Shown piece after piece: positions 25,380 through 34,164 of a stretch of 45,887 bases of DNA; the stretch's first letter is position 1; every line of letters begins with the position of its first letter. The DNA lies in assembly GCA_015494395.1 (NCBI GenBank), contig WGBG01000158.1, forward strand, positions 1-45,887, in the 5' to 3' direction. Below the pieces are notes generated by a model, which saw nothing but the letters and a program-made list of their open reading frames with translations, made no database searches and was not told the origin of the DNA. A program made the position numbers and the translations under genes. The stretch comes from Deltaproteobacteria bacterium (lineage in GTDB: Bacteria; Desulfobacterota; Dissulfuribacteria; Dissulfuribacterales; QOAL01).

Positions 25380-26918
25380 GTGACAGAAAACAGGACAGGA
25401 AAAGTATATCTTGTAGGTGCAGGGCCTGGGGATCCAGGCCTTTTGACTCTGAGGGGCAGGCGTCTCATTGAACAGGCTGATGTCATAATCTATGACAGGC
25501 TTGCAAGCCCCAGGCTTCTCTCCTTTGCCTCCCCTGATGTGGAATTGATCTATGTGGGTAAACGGGTTGGAAGGCATGTTGCCAACCAGGATGAGATTAA
25601 CGATTATATAGTAAAAAAGGCCAGGGAAGGAAATACCGTGGTGCGGCTCAAGGGCGGGGATCCGTTTATCTTTGGCCGTGGCGGGGAAGAGGCCCAGATA
25701 ATGGCGAGAGAAGGCATAGATTTTGAAATCGTGCCTGGTGTAACATCTGCCATTGCCGTTCCGGCCTACGCAGGGGTTCCGCTCACACACAGGGAGCATA
25801 CTGCCTCGGTTGCCTTTATCACTGGCCACAGGCGTTTTGACACAAAAGAGGCACCGGTACAGTGGGAAGGTCTTGCAAAGGGAGTTGGAACTCTGGTTTT
25901 CTTGATGGGCATGACAAACCTTCCCCATATCTGCTCAAAGCTCATAGAACACGGCAGGGATCCTGACACACCTGTTGCAGTTATCAGGTGGGGAACCACA
26001 CCTTTTCACAAGTCAATTACCGGGAAACTTTCCAATATTGCAGATATAGTAAAGGAAAAGGGATTCAAGCCTCCGGCAATCATAGTCATAGGCACGGTAG
26101 TGGCTCTAAGGGATCAGTTGAACTGGTTTGAAAGGCTTCCGCTTCTTGGAAGGCGGATCCTTGTAACCCGCACCCGTTCCCAGGCAAGTGAGCTTGTCCG
26201 CCTTCTTGAAAGGCGTGGTGCAGGATGTGTTGAGTGCCCTGCCATTGAGGTAAGGCCCCCGGAGGACAGAAGCGCTCTTGATAAGGCAATCAACAACCTG
26301 TCAGAATATGACTGGCTGGTATTCAGCAGCCCAAATGCTGTTAAATATTTTCTTGAGCGTGTATTTGAACTTGGAAATGATATCCGGGTGCTTGGCACTG
26401 CCTCCATTGCCTGTGTTGGGGCAAGCACTGCTGAGTGTGTCAGGGAGTATCACCTGAATGTTGACCTGATTCCTCCAAACTTCCGCGCCGAGGGCCTTGT
26501 GGAAGAGTTCAGCAAGCTTGACATGAAGGGAAAGAACGTCCTTATCCCCAGGGCAAGGAAGGCAAGGGAGGTGTTGCCACAGGGCCTTGAGGAGATGGGG
26601 GCAAACGTAACCGTTGTCACTGCCTATGAGACCGTCACCCCGGAGCTCAGGCAGGATGTGGTGGAGATACTTCAGGATGAGGATGTTGATGTGCTTACCT
26701 TCACCAGTTCATCAACTGTTAAGAATTTTTTCAGCATGGTTCCAGAAAAGCTTCGGGACAGGATTCTTTCCAAGGCAAAAATAGCCTGTATCGGGCCTGT
26801 AACAGCAAAAACAGCCATAAAACATGGGCTTTCCATTGACATCCAGCCTGAAAAATCTACAATTAAGGATATGGTTGATGCCATTGAGGCATACTTTAAG
26901 GATGAGCAGAAGAAATGA
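25380..26918 (+). CDS. cobA-hemD: Fused uroporphyrinogen-III methyltransferase / uroporphyrinogen-III synthase
   Basis: This bifunctional protein of about 512 residues makes uroporphyrinogen III (C-terminal HemD half) and methylates it at C2 and C7 to precorrin-2 (N-terminal CobA/SUMT half). The SUMT motifs are VYLVGAGPGDPGLLTLRG, VRLKGGDPFIFGRGGEE, and PGVTSAIAVPAYAGVPLTHR. HemD begins near residue 260 (GRRILVTRTRSQASELVRLL) and contains WLVFSSPNAVKYFLE. Such fusions are common in anaerobic bacteria, where precorrin-2 feeds sirohaem for dissimilatory sulfite reductase and corrinoids. The start is GTG at 25380, or TTG at 25374 overlapping the hemC stop; both imply translational coupling. Confidence 0.95.
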   Translation: MTENRTGKVYLVGAGPGDPGLLTLRGRRLIEQADVIIYDRLASPRLLSFASPDVELIYVGKRVGRHVANQDEINDYIVKKAREGNTVVRLKGGDPFIFGRGGEEAQIMAREGIDFEIVPGVTSAIAVPAYAGVPLTHREHTASVAFITGHRRFDTKEAPVQWEGLAKGVGTLVFLMGMTNLPHICSKLIEHGRDPDTPVAVIRWGTTPFHKSITGKLSNIADIVKEKGFKPPAIIVIGTVVALRDQLNWFERLPLLGRRILVTRTRSQASELVRLLERRGAGCVECPAIEVRPPEDRSALDKAINNLSEYDWLVFSSPNAVKYFLERVFELGNDIRVLGTASIACVGASTAECVREYHLNVDLIPPNFRAEGLVEEFSKLDMKGKNVLIPRARKAREVLPQGLEEMGANVTVVTAYETVTPELRQDVVEILQDEDVDVLTFTSSSTVKNFFSMVPEKLRDRILSKAKIACIGPVTAKTAIKHGLSIDIQPEKSTIKDMVDAIEAYFKDEQKK

Positions 26919-26961
26919 TGGTTTAAAAATTTAACCCCCCCAGTTTTTTTGGAGCTTGTTA

Positions 26962-28386
26962 ATGTCGATTTACTGCCCCGCCTCCCCTCCTGAATTTACC
27001 GCTGTTCTCTCAAGGATCAGACAGAAGAAGGAAGATTACGACAGATATGACTTCAACAAGATTCAGGGCAGGACATTACGAGCCTTTTTTGACCTTGCCC
27101 AGGAGCTTGAAACTCTTGAAAACTTCTACAGGGTGTGTGTCTTTGTTCCAAAGGAGTTCATGGGGTTTGACTCCTGTCTGTATATAATTGATGAAGACAC
27201 CCAGGAACTTGCGGTGGCCTGTGATTCCCTGAACGGCCTTTCCGTATGCGGCATGGGCCCGCCTGAGGGCATTAAACTTTCTGAAGAGCCTTACAACAAT
27301 GGAGATTCCCGGGTCTATCCCATCCGTGGAAACAGAAGCCTGTTCCACCGTCATGCACTTGGCAAAATCGAAGAGGTAATAGGGGTCTTTGAGGTCTTTC
27401 CAAGGTCACATTTTGAAGATAATGACGATCTCTTTTTTGAAAAGTATGCAAACCGCATAGGCTACAACCTTCACTACAAGCTCATCTATCTCCAGAATGT
27501 TGAACACATCAAGTTTATAAACAACCTCGCTGCTGATATTGAGCACAATGTCATTGTGCCCAACATGAAGTACAAGGTCTTTCTTAATGGCATCAAGAAA
27601 AAACTGGCAAAACTTGACGAGCTTGTAAGAAATTTTGAACCATATTTGAAAAAATGCCTGAAACAAGGTTGCAACGGCTCAAAGGAAATTTCAAGACTGC
27701 ACAAGGACGTCAAGACATTTATCCATGACCTTGAGAGGATTTACGCTGATCTTGAGAAACACTTTGAGAACACAAGCCTGTTTCTTGAAAGCCTCATGCG
27801 CAGGGAACACTTTGAAAAGGGCGAGCTAGTTATCAGAAAGCGCATGTGCCGTTTCGTCAAGGAGATTATCCAGCCCCAGCTTGAGCGTTACCGCGAGAGA
27901 TTCAGGCGGGCTGGCATTGGAATTGACAACCGCCTTGGTGGCGTACGGGATGAAAACATTCCACTTGCCGTTGATGTTGGGCTGATCTCACAGGTCTATG
28001 CCAATCTCTTTTCAAATGCGGAAAAATACTGCACTGAAGTGGAGGACGAAAACGGTCACAAAGTAAAATTTGTTGCCTTTGGCGAAGAGATACTGCCTGG
28101 ATACTTCCCGGATGGATCAGACGGCATAAAATTCAATGTCTTTTCCACAGGCCAGCACATACCTCCTGAAGAGGCACGCCTGCTATTTGAAGAGGGTTTC
28201 AGGGCAAGTGGTTCCGAGTCAAGGCAGGGCACAGGCCACGGGCTGCACTTTGTAAAAAAGGTTATTGAGGTGCATGGCGGTGTTGTTGGCTATGAGCCGG
28301 TGAACATGGGAAACAACTTTTACTTTATTCTTCCCCTTCAGAAGGAAATTGAGGTGCATGGCTCCCAGCAAGCATGCCCTCAATAG
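26962..28386 (+). CDS. Atypical sensor histidine kinase with an N-terminal GAF-like domain
   Basis: Counted from ATG 26962 (preceded by GGAG), the protein has 474 residues. Residues 40-185 look like a GAF-type sensor domain (ENFYRVCVFVPKEFMGFDSC, AVACDSLNGL, GVFEVFPRSHF). A long helical region follows with AADIEHNVIVPNMKYKVFLN; His near residue 198 is a candidate phospho-acceptor, although the motif is unusual. An extended coiled segment (KDVKTFIHDLERIYADLEKH) leads to a HATPase domain with VYANLFSNAEKYC and GTGHGLHFVKKVIEVHGG. The middle G1 box is poorly conserved, so activity is uncertain. Its 3' end overlaps the convergent hflX gene by 62 bp. Confidence 0.8.
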   Translation: MSIYCPASPPEFTAVLSRIRQKKEDYDRYDFNKIQGRTLRAFFDLAQELETLENFYRVCVFVPKEFMGFDSCLYIIDEDTQELAVACDSLNGLSVCGMGPPEGIKLSEEPYNNGDSRVYPIRGNRSLFHRHALGKIEEVIGVFEVFPRSHFEDNDDLFFEKYANRIGYNLHYKLIYLQNVEHIKFINNLAADIEHNVIVPNMKYKVFLNGIKKKLAKLDELVRNFEPYLKKCLKQGCNGSKEISRLHKDVKTFIHDLERIYADLEKHFENTSLFLESLMRREHFEKGELVIRKRMCRFVKEIIQPQLERYRERFRRAGIGIDNRLGGVRDENIPLAVDVGLISQVYANLFSNAEKYCTEVEDENGHKVKFVAFGEEILPGYFPDGSDGIKFNVFSTGQHIPPEEARLLFEEGFRASGSESRQGTGHGLHFVKKVIEVHGGVVGYEPVNMGNNFYFILPLQKEIEVHGSQQACPQ

Positions 28387-29983
28387 TCTCCTTCATCTCC
28401 TGAAATCCCGTTCCTTTTGTGGCTGAAATTTTAAGACATGGTGCCTCACCATGAAGTTTTGGATTGTGGCCTGGCGCAATGTCACACTTGTTAAACAGCA
28501 CCAGTCTTGGCACTCCGGTAAGCCCCATCTCCTCGAGAATATCCTCAACTGCCGCTATCTCCTCACGCCTGTAAGGGCTTGAGGCATCAACAACATGCAG
28601 GAACAGTGATGCATCTTCAAGCTCTTCAAGTGTGCTCTTGAAGGCGGTCTTTATATCCTTTGGCATGTTACGGATAAATCCCACTGTGTCGGCAAAAAGT
28701 GCCTGGGTTCCTGCCGGAAGGCGTATCTTTCTGGTTGTCGGATCCAGGGTTGCAAAGAGCCTGTTTTCTGCAAGCACATCACTTCCTGTAAGCCTGTTCA
28801 GCAGGGTTGATTTGCCTGCATTGGTATATCCAATTATGGAGATCACAGGAAGCCCTGCCCTGCCCCGTTTCTTTCTCCGTTCCCGTCGTCCCTTCTTAAG
28901 GCCCTTAAGCTCCCTTTCAAGAGCGCCGATTCGCTGTTTAACCCTTCTCCTGTCAATCTCAAGCTTGGTTTCTCCTGGTCCCCTTCCTCCAATACCGCCC
29001 ATAAGCCTTGACATGGCAGTTCCTCTTCCTACAAGCCGGGGCAGGAGATATCTTAGCTGCGCAAGCTCAACCTGAAGCCGCCCTCCCCTGCTGTGGGCAC
29101 GGCGTGCAAATATGTCAAGGATCAGCTGGGTACGGTCTATTACCTTAAGGTCCACCATGCGGGCAATATTATTTACCTGCACCGGGGAAAGCTCCTGATC
29201 AAAAATTATCATGGTGGCACCCAGATACAGGCCCTGCATGAGAATGTCCCTGAGCTTGCCCTTTCCCATAAGGTGTCCAGGGTTATAGCGGCCTGTTCTC
29301 TGTCTGATTACCTCCACAACCTCAATATCAGCAGATCGCGCAAGCTCCGACAGCTCGGCAAGGGACCTTTCTGCCTCATCTGCAGAAACAGGAGAAGCGT
29401 GCACAAGGATTGCACGTTCCTCAGCCTTTATGGTCTTTTTTGTACCGCTCTTCTGTTCAATCTCCTGTTCAAGATCAAGGATGAATGTCTCAAAGGGAAT
29501 ATCCACCTGGCTTGCATGCCTGAAGGATTCGATTCTCCACTTTTCATTGGTTGGTGACGGCGGCAGAAGGTGCGCAATATGGACTGTGCCGGAAAGTCCG
29601 TCTTCTGTAACCTCCAGTGCAGCCATGGCATCAAGGCGCAGCAGTGCCATGTCTGTAAGGTCTTCAAGGGATAGTTCCCTGTCCTTTCCAAGGTGGGTGT
29701 GGATACAGCGAAGCCCCTTTAATCTCCCGCTTCCCCTTCGGAACCTGCTGATGTCCGGTATGGTTATGGAATGAAAGTCTCCTGCAATGACATGGGTTAC
29801 AGCTCCCTTCCTGTCTATGAGTACCGCTATCTGCCTGTTAAGTGCAAAAGACCTTGCTGCAAGTTCCCTGGCAAGCTCGCCTGTTATTAGGCTCTGCCGG
29901 TTCAACCTGCGCCTGTACAGCCTTTCAAGCTCCTTCTTCTGGCCTGGAGAAAGTCCTTTGATGTTTCCGTATATTTTTGCTAT
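28325..29983 (-). CDS. hflX: HflX GTPase, with a non-standard start codon likely
   Basis: HflX is a ribosome-associated GTPase that splits stalled ribosomes. Motifs are GRYNPGHLMGKGKL, the GLIRE-like domain ending GGIGGRGPGETKLEIDRR, G1 IGYTNAGKSTLLNRL, G3 ADTVGFIRNMP and G4 LFNKCDI. The reading frame stays open upstream of the first usual start (TTG at 29905) and encodes KIYGNIKGLSPGQKKELERL then YRRRL, which matches the N-terminus of long-form HflX. No ATG, GTG or TTG exists between the in-frame TGA (29987-29989) and that stretch. ATA at 29983, nine bases after AGAGAGG, is the best start candidate and is used here; TTG 29905 would give 526 residues. The C-terminus overlaps the convergent kinase gene. 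Confidence 0.9.
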   Translation of the reverse strand: MAKIYGNIKGLSPGQKKELERLYRRRLNRQSLITGELARELAARSFALNRQIAVLIDRKGAVTHVIAGDFHSITIPDISRFRRGSGRLKGLRCIHTHLGKDRELSLEDLTDMALLRLDAMAALEVTEDGLSGTVHIAHLLPPSPTNEKWRIESFRHASQVDIPFETFILDLEQEIEQKSGTKKTIKAEERAILVHASPVSADEAERSLAELSELARSADIEVVEVIRQRTGRYNPGHLMGKGKLRDILMQGLYLGATMIIFDQELSPVQVNNIARMVDLKVIDRTQLILDIFARRAHSRGGRLQVELAQLRYLLPRLVGRGTAMSRLMGGIGGRGPGETKLEIDRRRVKQRIGALERELKGLKKGRRERRKKRGRAGLPVISIIGYTNAGKSTLLNRLTGSDVLAENRLFATLDPTTRKIRLPAGTQALFADTVGFIRNMPKDIKTAFKSTLEELEDASLFLHVVDASSPYRREEIAAVEDILEEMGLTGVPRLVLFNKCDIAPGHNPKLHGEAPCLKISATKGTGFQEMKETIEGMLAGSHAPQFPSEGEE

Positions 29984-30037
29984 TTTTCAAAACCTCTCTT
30001 GTAATGGAATGAAATATTCTTTACCCTGAATCCTGAC

Positions 30038-30829
30038 ATGATGACAGACCAAGGCAAGATACCCAAAATAATTTGCATAGCCAATCAGAAGGGCGGAGTG
30101 GGCAAAACCACCACAGCGGTTAACCTGGCCGCAGCCCTTTCCACATTTGGAAAGCGAGTTCTGCTTGTTGACTGTGATGCTCAGGGCAATGCCTCAAGTG
30201 GTACGGGGATTGATACAAAAGAACTTTCTGTCCACCTGTATCACGCCCTTATCGGAGAGGCAGAGCCTCAGGAAGTTATTCATACCACCAAATTTAACGG
30301 CCTTGATGTTATTCCCTCTAACCGCCATCTTGTTGGTATTGAAATGGAGATAGCAGGTATTGAGGGAAGGGAGAGGGTGCTTTCAAACATGCTCAGGAAG
30401 ATACGCGGCCATGATTTCTGCATTCTTGATTGCCCGCCCTCCCTTGGCCTCATGACCATAAACGCCCTTACTGCAGCAAATTCTGTAATAATTCCTCTGC
30501 AGTGTGAATACTATGCACTTGAGGGCCTGAGTCAGCTTGTACAGACAATAAGGGCAGTAAAGCATAACTTCAACCCCCAGCTCCATATTGAGGGACTGCT
30601 GCTAACTATGTACGATGGCAGGATGCGGCTTACCTTTCATGTGGCAAGGGAGGTGAGGACCCACTTTCGTGACACTGTGTATCGTACTACAATACCCAGA
30701 AATGTACGGCTCAGTGAAAGTCCCAGTCATGGCAAACCCATTTTTGCCTATGATCCGCGTTCAAAGGGGGCTGAGGCGTATCTGGCTCTTGCCCGGGAGT
30801 TTTTGGGAAGGCAGAGAACCAAAAAATAA
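30038..30829 (+). CDS. parA: ParA/Soj chromosome-partitioning ATPase
   Basis: This 263-residue deviant-Walker ATPase has IICIANQKGGVGKTTTAVNL, LLVDCDAQGNASSGTG, DFCILDCPPSLGLMTINAL and the C-terminal PRNVRLSESPSHGKPIFAYD, all typical of chromosomal ParA/Soj. It works with ParB to segregate the replication origin. Two ATG codons lie in tandem at the start with no strong ribosome site. parB follows after 72 bp. The neighbours are hflX (divergent) and the stressosome cluster (convergent); the rsmG-mnmG genes that often adjoin parAB are absent. No parS site was recognised by eye in the window. Confidence 0.97.
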   Translation: MMTDQGKIPKIICIANQKGGVGKTTTAVNLAAALSTFGKRVLLVDCDAQGNASSGTGIDTKELSVHLYHALIGEAEPQEVIHTTKFNGLDVIPSNRHLVGIEMEIAGIEGRERVLSNMLRKIRGHDFCILDCPPSLGLMTINALTAANSVIIPLQCEYYALEGLSQLVQTIRAVKHNFNPQLHIEGLLLTMYDGRMRLTFHVAREVRTHFRDTVYRTTIPRNVRLSESPSHGKPIFAYDPRSKGAEAYLALAREFLGRQRTKK

Positions 30830-30901
30830 TGTGGTAATCGTATCCATTTATAACCGACAACAGCTCAATTCTGGTCATATTAAGGGGAGAGTTACTGAAC
30901 A

Positions 30902-31750
30902 ATGAAGGGAGGTCTGGGAAAGGGGCTTGGCGCCCTGCTTTCGTCAGAGGAAATTTATGAGGCTGGAAGCCCGGGTTTTTTTCTTTGTCCCATTGAAAAG
31001 ATAAGGGCAAACCCAGAGCAGCCCCGCAAGAAGATAGACCATGAAGCCCTGGCAGCCCTGGCAGATTCCATCAGGGAAAAGGGTGTGCTGCAGCCCCTTG
31101 TGGTGCGTCCTGCTGGTGACGGCTATGAACTTGTTGCAGGAGAGCGCAGGTGGCGTGCATCCCAGAAGGCAGGCCTGAAGACTGTTCCGGTTGTAATCAA
31201 GGACGTAAGCCCTGATGAACTCCTTGAGATTGCGCTGATCGAAAATATTCAGCGCCAGGACCTGAACCCTCTTGAAGAGGCAATGGCATACCAGCGCTTG
31301 ATTGAAGACTTTGGGCTTACCCAGGCAGAGGCAGCCAAAAGGGTTGGACGTGACAGGGCAACAGTTGCAAATTTCCTGCGTCTGCTTCAGCTTCCTGATT
31401 ATGCCCGTGAAGACCTGTTGGAGGAACGGTTTACCATGGGGCATGCCAAGGCAATCCTTATGGTAACAGACCCAAAGCTCCAGAAGCAATTACGCGACAC
31501 CATAATCACCAAAAAACTCTCTGTTAGAAAGGCAGAGGCACTTGCAAGAAAGCTCGAAAAATCAGGAGATGAGTCTGAAAAAAACAAAAGAAGCATTGAC
31601 CCGAACATAGTGGCCCTGTGCGAAGAGCTTACCTATGCCATTGGCTCCCCGGTAAAGATCAATCAGGGGAAACGGGGTGGCAAACTTGAAATAAGATATG
31701 ACACAAGGGAGGAACTCGAGAGGATTATTTCAATTCTGAAACAGGAGTGA
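30902..31750 (+). CDS. parB: ParB/Spo0J chromosome-partitioning protein
   Basis: The 282-residue protein begins MKGGLGKGLGALLS, the ParA-interacting N-terminus. The ParB N-terminal CTP-binding/hydrolysis domain follows (NPEQPRKKID, ELVAGERRWRASQKAG, ENIQRQDLNPLEEA). Next are a helix-turn-helix for parS (LTQAEAAKRVGRDRATVANF, then MGHAKAIL) and a C-terminal dimerisation helix (LEIRYDTREELERIISILKQ). It loads on parS as a CTP-dependent sliding clamp. GGGGAG lies upstream of ATG at about 12 bases. It is convergent with the kinase-like gene at 31766, with only 15 bp between the stop codons and no clear terminator. Confidence 0.97.
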   Translation: MKGGLGKGLGALLSSEEIYEAGSPGFFLCPIEKIRANPEQPRKKIDHEALAALADSIREKGVLQPLVVRPAGDGYELVAGERRWRASQKAGLKTVPVVIKDVSPDELLEIALIENIQRQDLNPLEEAMAYQRLIEDFGLTQAEAAKRVGRDRATVANFLRLLQLPDYAREDLLEERFTMGHAKAILMVTDPKLQKQLRDTIITKKLSVRKAEALARKLEKSGDESEKNKRSIDPNIVALCEELTYAIGSPVKINQGKRGGKLEIRYDTREELERIISILKQE

Positions 31751-31765
31751 TATTGCCAGCCGGCC

Positions 31766-33112
31766 CTATTCGCTCCAGCGCACAGGAAAAAACATGATGG
31801 CCTCAGTACCCTGACCGGGTTTCCTGCCGCTCTTTATCTCTATCTTGCCCTTGTGTTCATCCATTATCTGCTTGACTGTCATCAGTCCCATGCCTGTTCC
31901 GGTTGCCTTTGTGGTAACAGTCTTCTTAAACAGTTTTTCCTGGATGTCCTGCGAAATTCCCGGTCCATAATCTCTCACAGATATGAACGGCTTGCCATCA
32001 CGCCTCCAGACCGTAACGTCTATGATGCCTCCATTTGGTGATGCCTCAATGGCATTTCTGAGTATGTGAAGCAATGCCACCTTGATGGTCTGGCGGTTTA
32101 CAAGGGCAATTACCGGCTCATCTATAAATTTTTCATTTACCTTTATATCCCTTTGCTGAAAATTGGTGGAGAGGGTCTCAAGGACCGTCTTTACAACATC
32201 CCTCAGGTCCACCTTTTCAAAACTCTTTGACTTGGCAGCAGCAAGGGAATCAAAGTCCTTTACAATTTTTTCAAGGCGTTTTGCCTCATGAAAAATTGCC
32301 TCAAGTTTTTCCTGTAACCACTTGTCTTTCGGTGCTTTTTTAAGAAGGACAAGGGTCAGGCCACCAATTGCTGTAGCAGGATTTCTGATGCGGTCTGCCA
32401 CCTTCAGGGCAATCTCTGACATTGTCCGTTCATGGGTGAGGATTTCCAGATCATTGCTGAGCTGCATGAGCTCCTTATTGGCACGGTCAAGCTCCCTGTT
32501 TTTTTGTGAAAGCTCATCAAGAAGCTTCAGCACCTCATCATGTTTTGCCCTGAGATTTGCGATAAATGATTCTTCAGCATTACGAAAGAGTTTTTTCCTT
32601 AGGAATTCGTTTGATGCAACAAGCTCTTCCCATGTTTTTTTCACCCCCCACTTGATTATATCAAGCTCCAGGGGTTCCCTTATACCGTTTTTGATGATTT
32701 TCAGGCTATCCATTGCCTTGCCAATGCCATCAAATGGCCTTCTTGTCTCCATTGGGGGAAAGGCATAGAGATTTGGAGCCATTGTACCCTGATTTTTCAT
32801 ATCATCTTTTTTGAAAACGTGGTTACCCTTGAATTTCAGCAGGATCCCTGCACAGGAATCATCCTTGTCTGTGGCGCATGCCGGTTTGCAGCAGACCAGA
32901 AGAAACGATACAGAGCCTCCGGACGTGTGTTCCAGCAGGTATCGCGCCATCTCAGATGCAGACACTGCCACCCGTGCCCGGTCCACCCTGCTCATGTTGC
33001 AAAGCCTTACAAGATGCTTGGCCTTGCCGCGCACCAGGGGAATATCCCTTCGGTTTTTAATAACCAGGGTAAGGATGTGTACTCTTTTTGTTATGATTTC
33101 TGCCATTTCCAC
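31766..33112 (-). CDS. Stressosome-linked kinase-like protein: decayed RsbT-like N-terminus plus HATPase, phospho-acceptor His replaced
   Basis: Three parts are visible in 448 residues. Residues 1-76 resemble the first half of RsbT (RRDIPLVRGKAKHLVRL, then RARVAVSASEMARYLLEH), but the N-box Asn is Tyr58 and the rest of that ATPase fold is missing. Residues 180-230 are a charged coiled coil. Residues 231-448 look like HisKA plus HATPase, with LHILRNAIEASPNGG, VRDYGPGIS and GTGMGLMTVKQIMDEHKG intact. The H-box reads VADRIRNPATAIGG, where family members have AHEIRNP: Asp240 replaces His. It could phosphorylate or allosterically control another protein, but classic autophosphorylation is unlikely. 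It overlaps the upstream RsbT-RsbX gene by 22 bp, so it is part of the stressosome operon. The start is GTG 33112 or ATG 33106. Confidence 0.82.
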   Translation of the reverse strand: MEMAEIITKRVHILTLVIKNRRDIPLVRGKAKHLVRLCNMSRVDRARVAVSASEMARYLLEHTSGGSVSFLLVCCKPACATDKDDSCAGILLKFKGNHVFKKDDMKNQGTMAPNLYAFPPMETRRPFDGIGKAMDSLKIIKNGIREPLELDIIKWGVKKTWEELVASNEFLRKKLFRNAEESFIANLRAKHDEVLKLLDELSQKNRELDRANKELMQLSNDLEILTHERTMSEIALKVADRIRNPATAIGGLTLVLLKKAPKDKWLQEKLEAIFHEAKRLEKIVKDFDSLAAAKSKSFEKVDLRDVVKTVLETLSTNFQQRDIKVNEKFIDEPVIALVNRQTIKVALLHILRNAIEASPNGGIIDVTVWRRDGKPFISVRDYGPGISQDIQEKLFKKTVTTKATGTGMGLMTVKQIMDEHKGKIEIKSGRKPGQGTEAIMFFPVRWSE

Positions 33113-34164
33113 GCTATTATCGAAGCATCATCCCATGGGGACAGGGCCGTCTTAAATGCAAGATATGTCTGGAACAGGGGATGCATATTGTTTCTTATCC
33201 TTGCAGCAAAGGTTGAAGAATCAATGCCGTCAGAAAAGATCAGGCATGTTGTCCCGCTTGCAAGCAAAACATCCTGCACCATAACCTTTCGACAGTTTAT
33301 TTTCTGGCCAATGACCCCGGGAAGCGATGCAATTGAAAACTGCCTGGTTCCGTCATGAAGGCATGCACGGATATTTCCCACGCTGCATGCCTGGAGCATG
33401 CCGCTGGCAAGATCAATCCGCATAAACAGACATGCCATGCCTCGTTTTCCGGCAAGACCCCTGTCAAGGGTACACACGGTGTTTGAAAGTTCAGCAGACG
33501 GATCAAGGACGTCAAGGATGTTCCAGAGCGTTTCAACAGATTCTGCTGCCTCCTTTCCATGCCCCAGAACATCGGCAAGCACAATCAGCAAGGTATCCCC
33601 GCTCTGTTCCATGTAAATTCCATCCCCGCAAAAGAGCTCTCCTCTCTTGGGGCAGGCAAGGGCAGAGATGGTGATTTGCGGAGAGAGACATAAATTAGAG
33701 CTATGGCTTGAAAATGAGGCGGCAACAATGGTTCCGGTGCCTTCAGGTGAGAGCAGTTCAGGCAAACAGGCCATGGAGCCAGCAGAGCCTGAACATATTG
33801 AAAAATTATCTGCCAGGCGGCGGACCGTGCCAAGCCCGTTCCCATAGCTGTTTCCTGTGGTAATGCCATCTTCAAGTGCCTGGGGAAGATTATTAATACC
33901 AGGGCCATGATCTGTGGAAAATATGGTAATGAAGGAGGTTTTTCCTGAAAACAGGCCAGAGATCAGGATTCGTCCATTTACAGTGTTGAAATTTACGTGA
34001 TTCTGGGCAAGTTCACTTGCCGCAAGCACCACTTCTGCCTGTCTCTTTTCTGAAAAGCCCAAATTAAGCGCTATATTACCAACAGCGCGCCTTATGATGG
34101 GGACATCAGCAGAGGAGGCCACTGGAAGCTCCTTCCACACTGGCTGCCTGCTCAGCTCAGCCAT
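33091..34164 (-). CDS. rsbX: RsbT-like ATPase fused to an RsbX-type (SpoIIE) phosphatase
   Basis: The 357-residue protein joins two stressosome functions. Residues 12-130 are an RsbT/anti-sigma-type HATPase with N box LAASELAQNHVNFN, G1 DHGPGI and G2 GNGLGTVRRLAD. Residues 160-357 are a PP2C-like RsbX/SpoIIE phosphatase with FCGDGIYM (Asp181), VLADVLGHGKEAAESVE (Asp198), CLIFSDGI (Asp312) and SPWDDASII (Asp345-Asp346), so the metal-binding acids look intact. RsbX resets the stressosome by dephosphorylating RsbS and RsbR; the fused ATPase may dock it on RsbS or compete with RsbT. It overlaps rsbT by 13 bp and the next gene by 22 bp. The domain calls are strong; the mechanism is inferred. Confidence 0.9.
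   Translation of the reverse strand: MAELSRQPVWKELPVASSADVPIIRRAVGNIALNLGFSEKRQAEVVLAASELAQNHVNFNTVNGRILISGLFSGKTSFITIFSTDHGPGINNLPQALEDGITTGNSYGNGLGTVRRLADNFSICSGSAGSMACLPELLSPEGTGTIVAASFSSHSSNLCLSPQITISALACPKRGELFCGDGIYMEQSGDTLLIVLADVLGHGKEAAESVETLWNILDVLDPSAELSNTVCTLDRGLAGKRGMACLFMRIDLASGMLQACSVGNIRACLHDGTRQFSIASLPGVIGQKINCRKVMVQDVLLASGTTCLIFSDGIDSSTFAARIRNNMHPLFQTYLAFKTALSPWDDASIIAWKWQKS

Noticed and set aside
30038-31750. parS sites near parAB
   Set aside because: No sequence close to the canonical TGTTTCACGTGAAACA palindrome was seen by eye. A motif scan of the whole genome would be needed.
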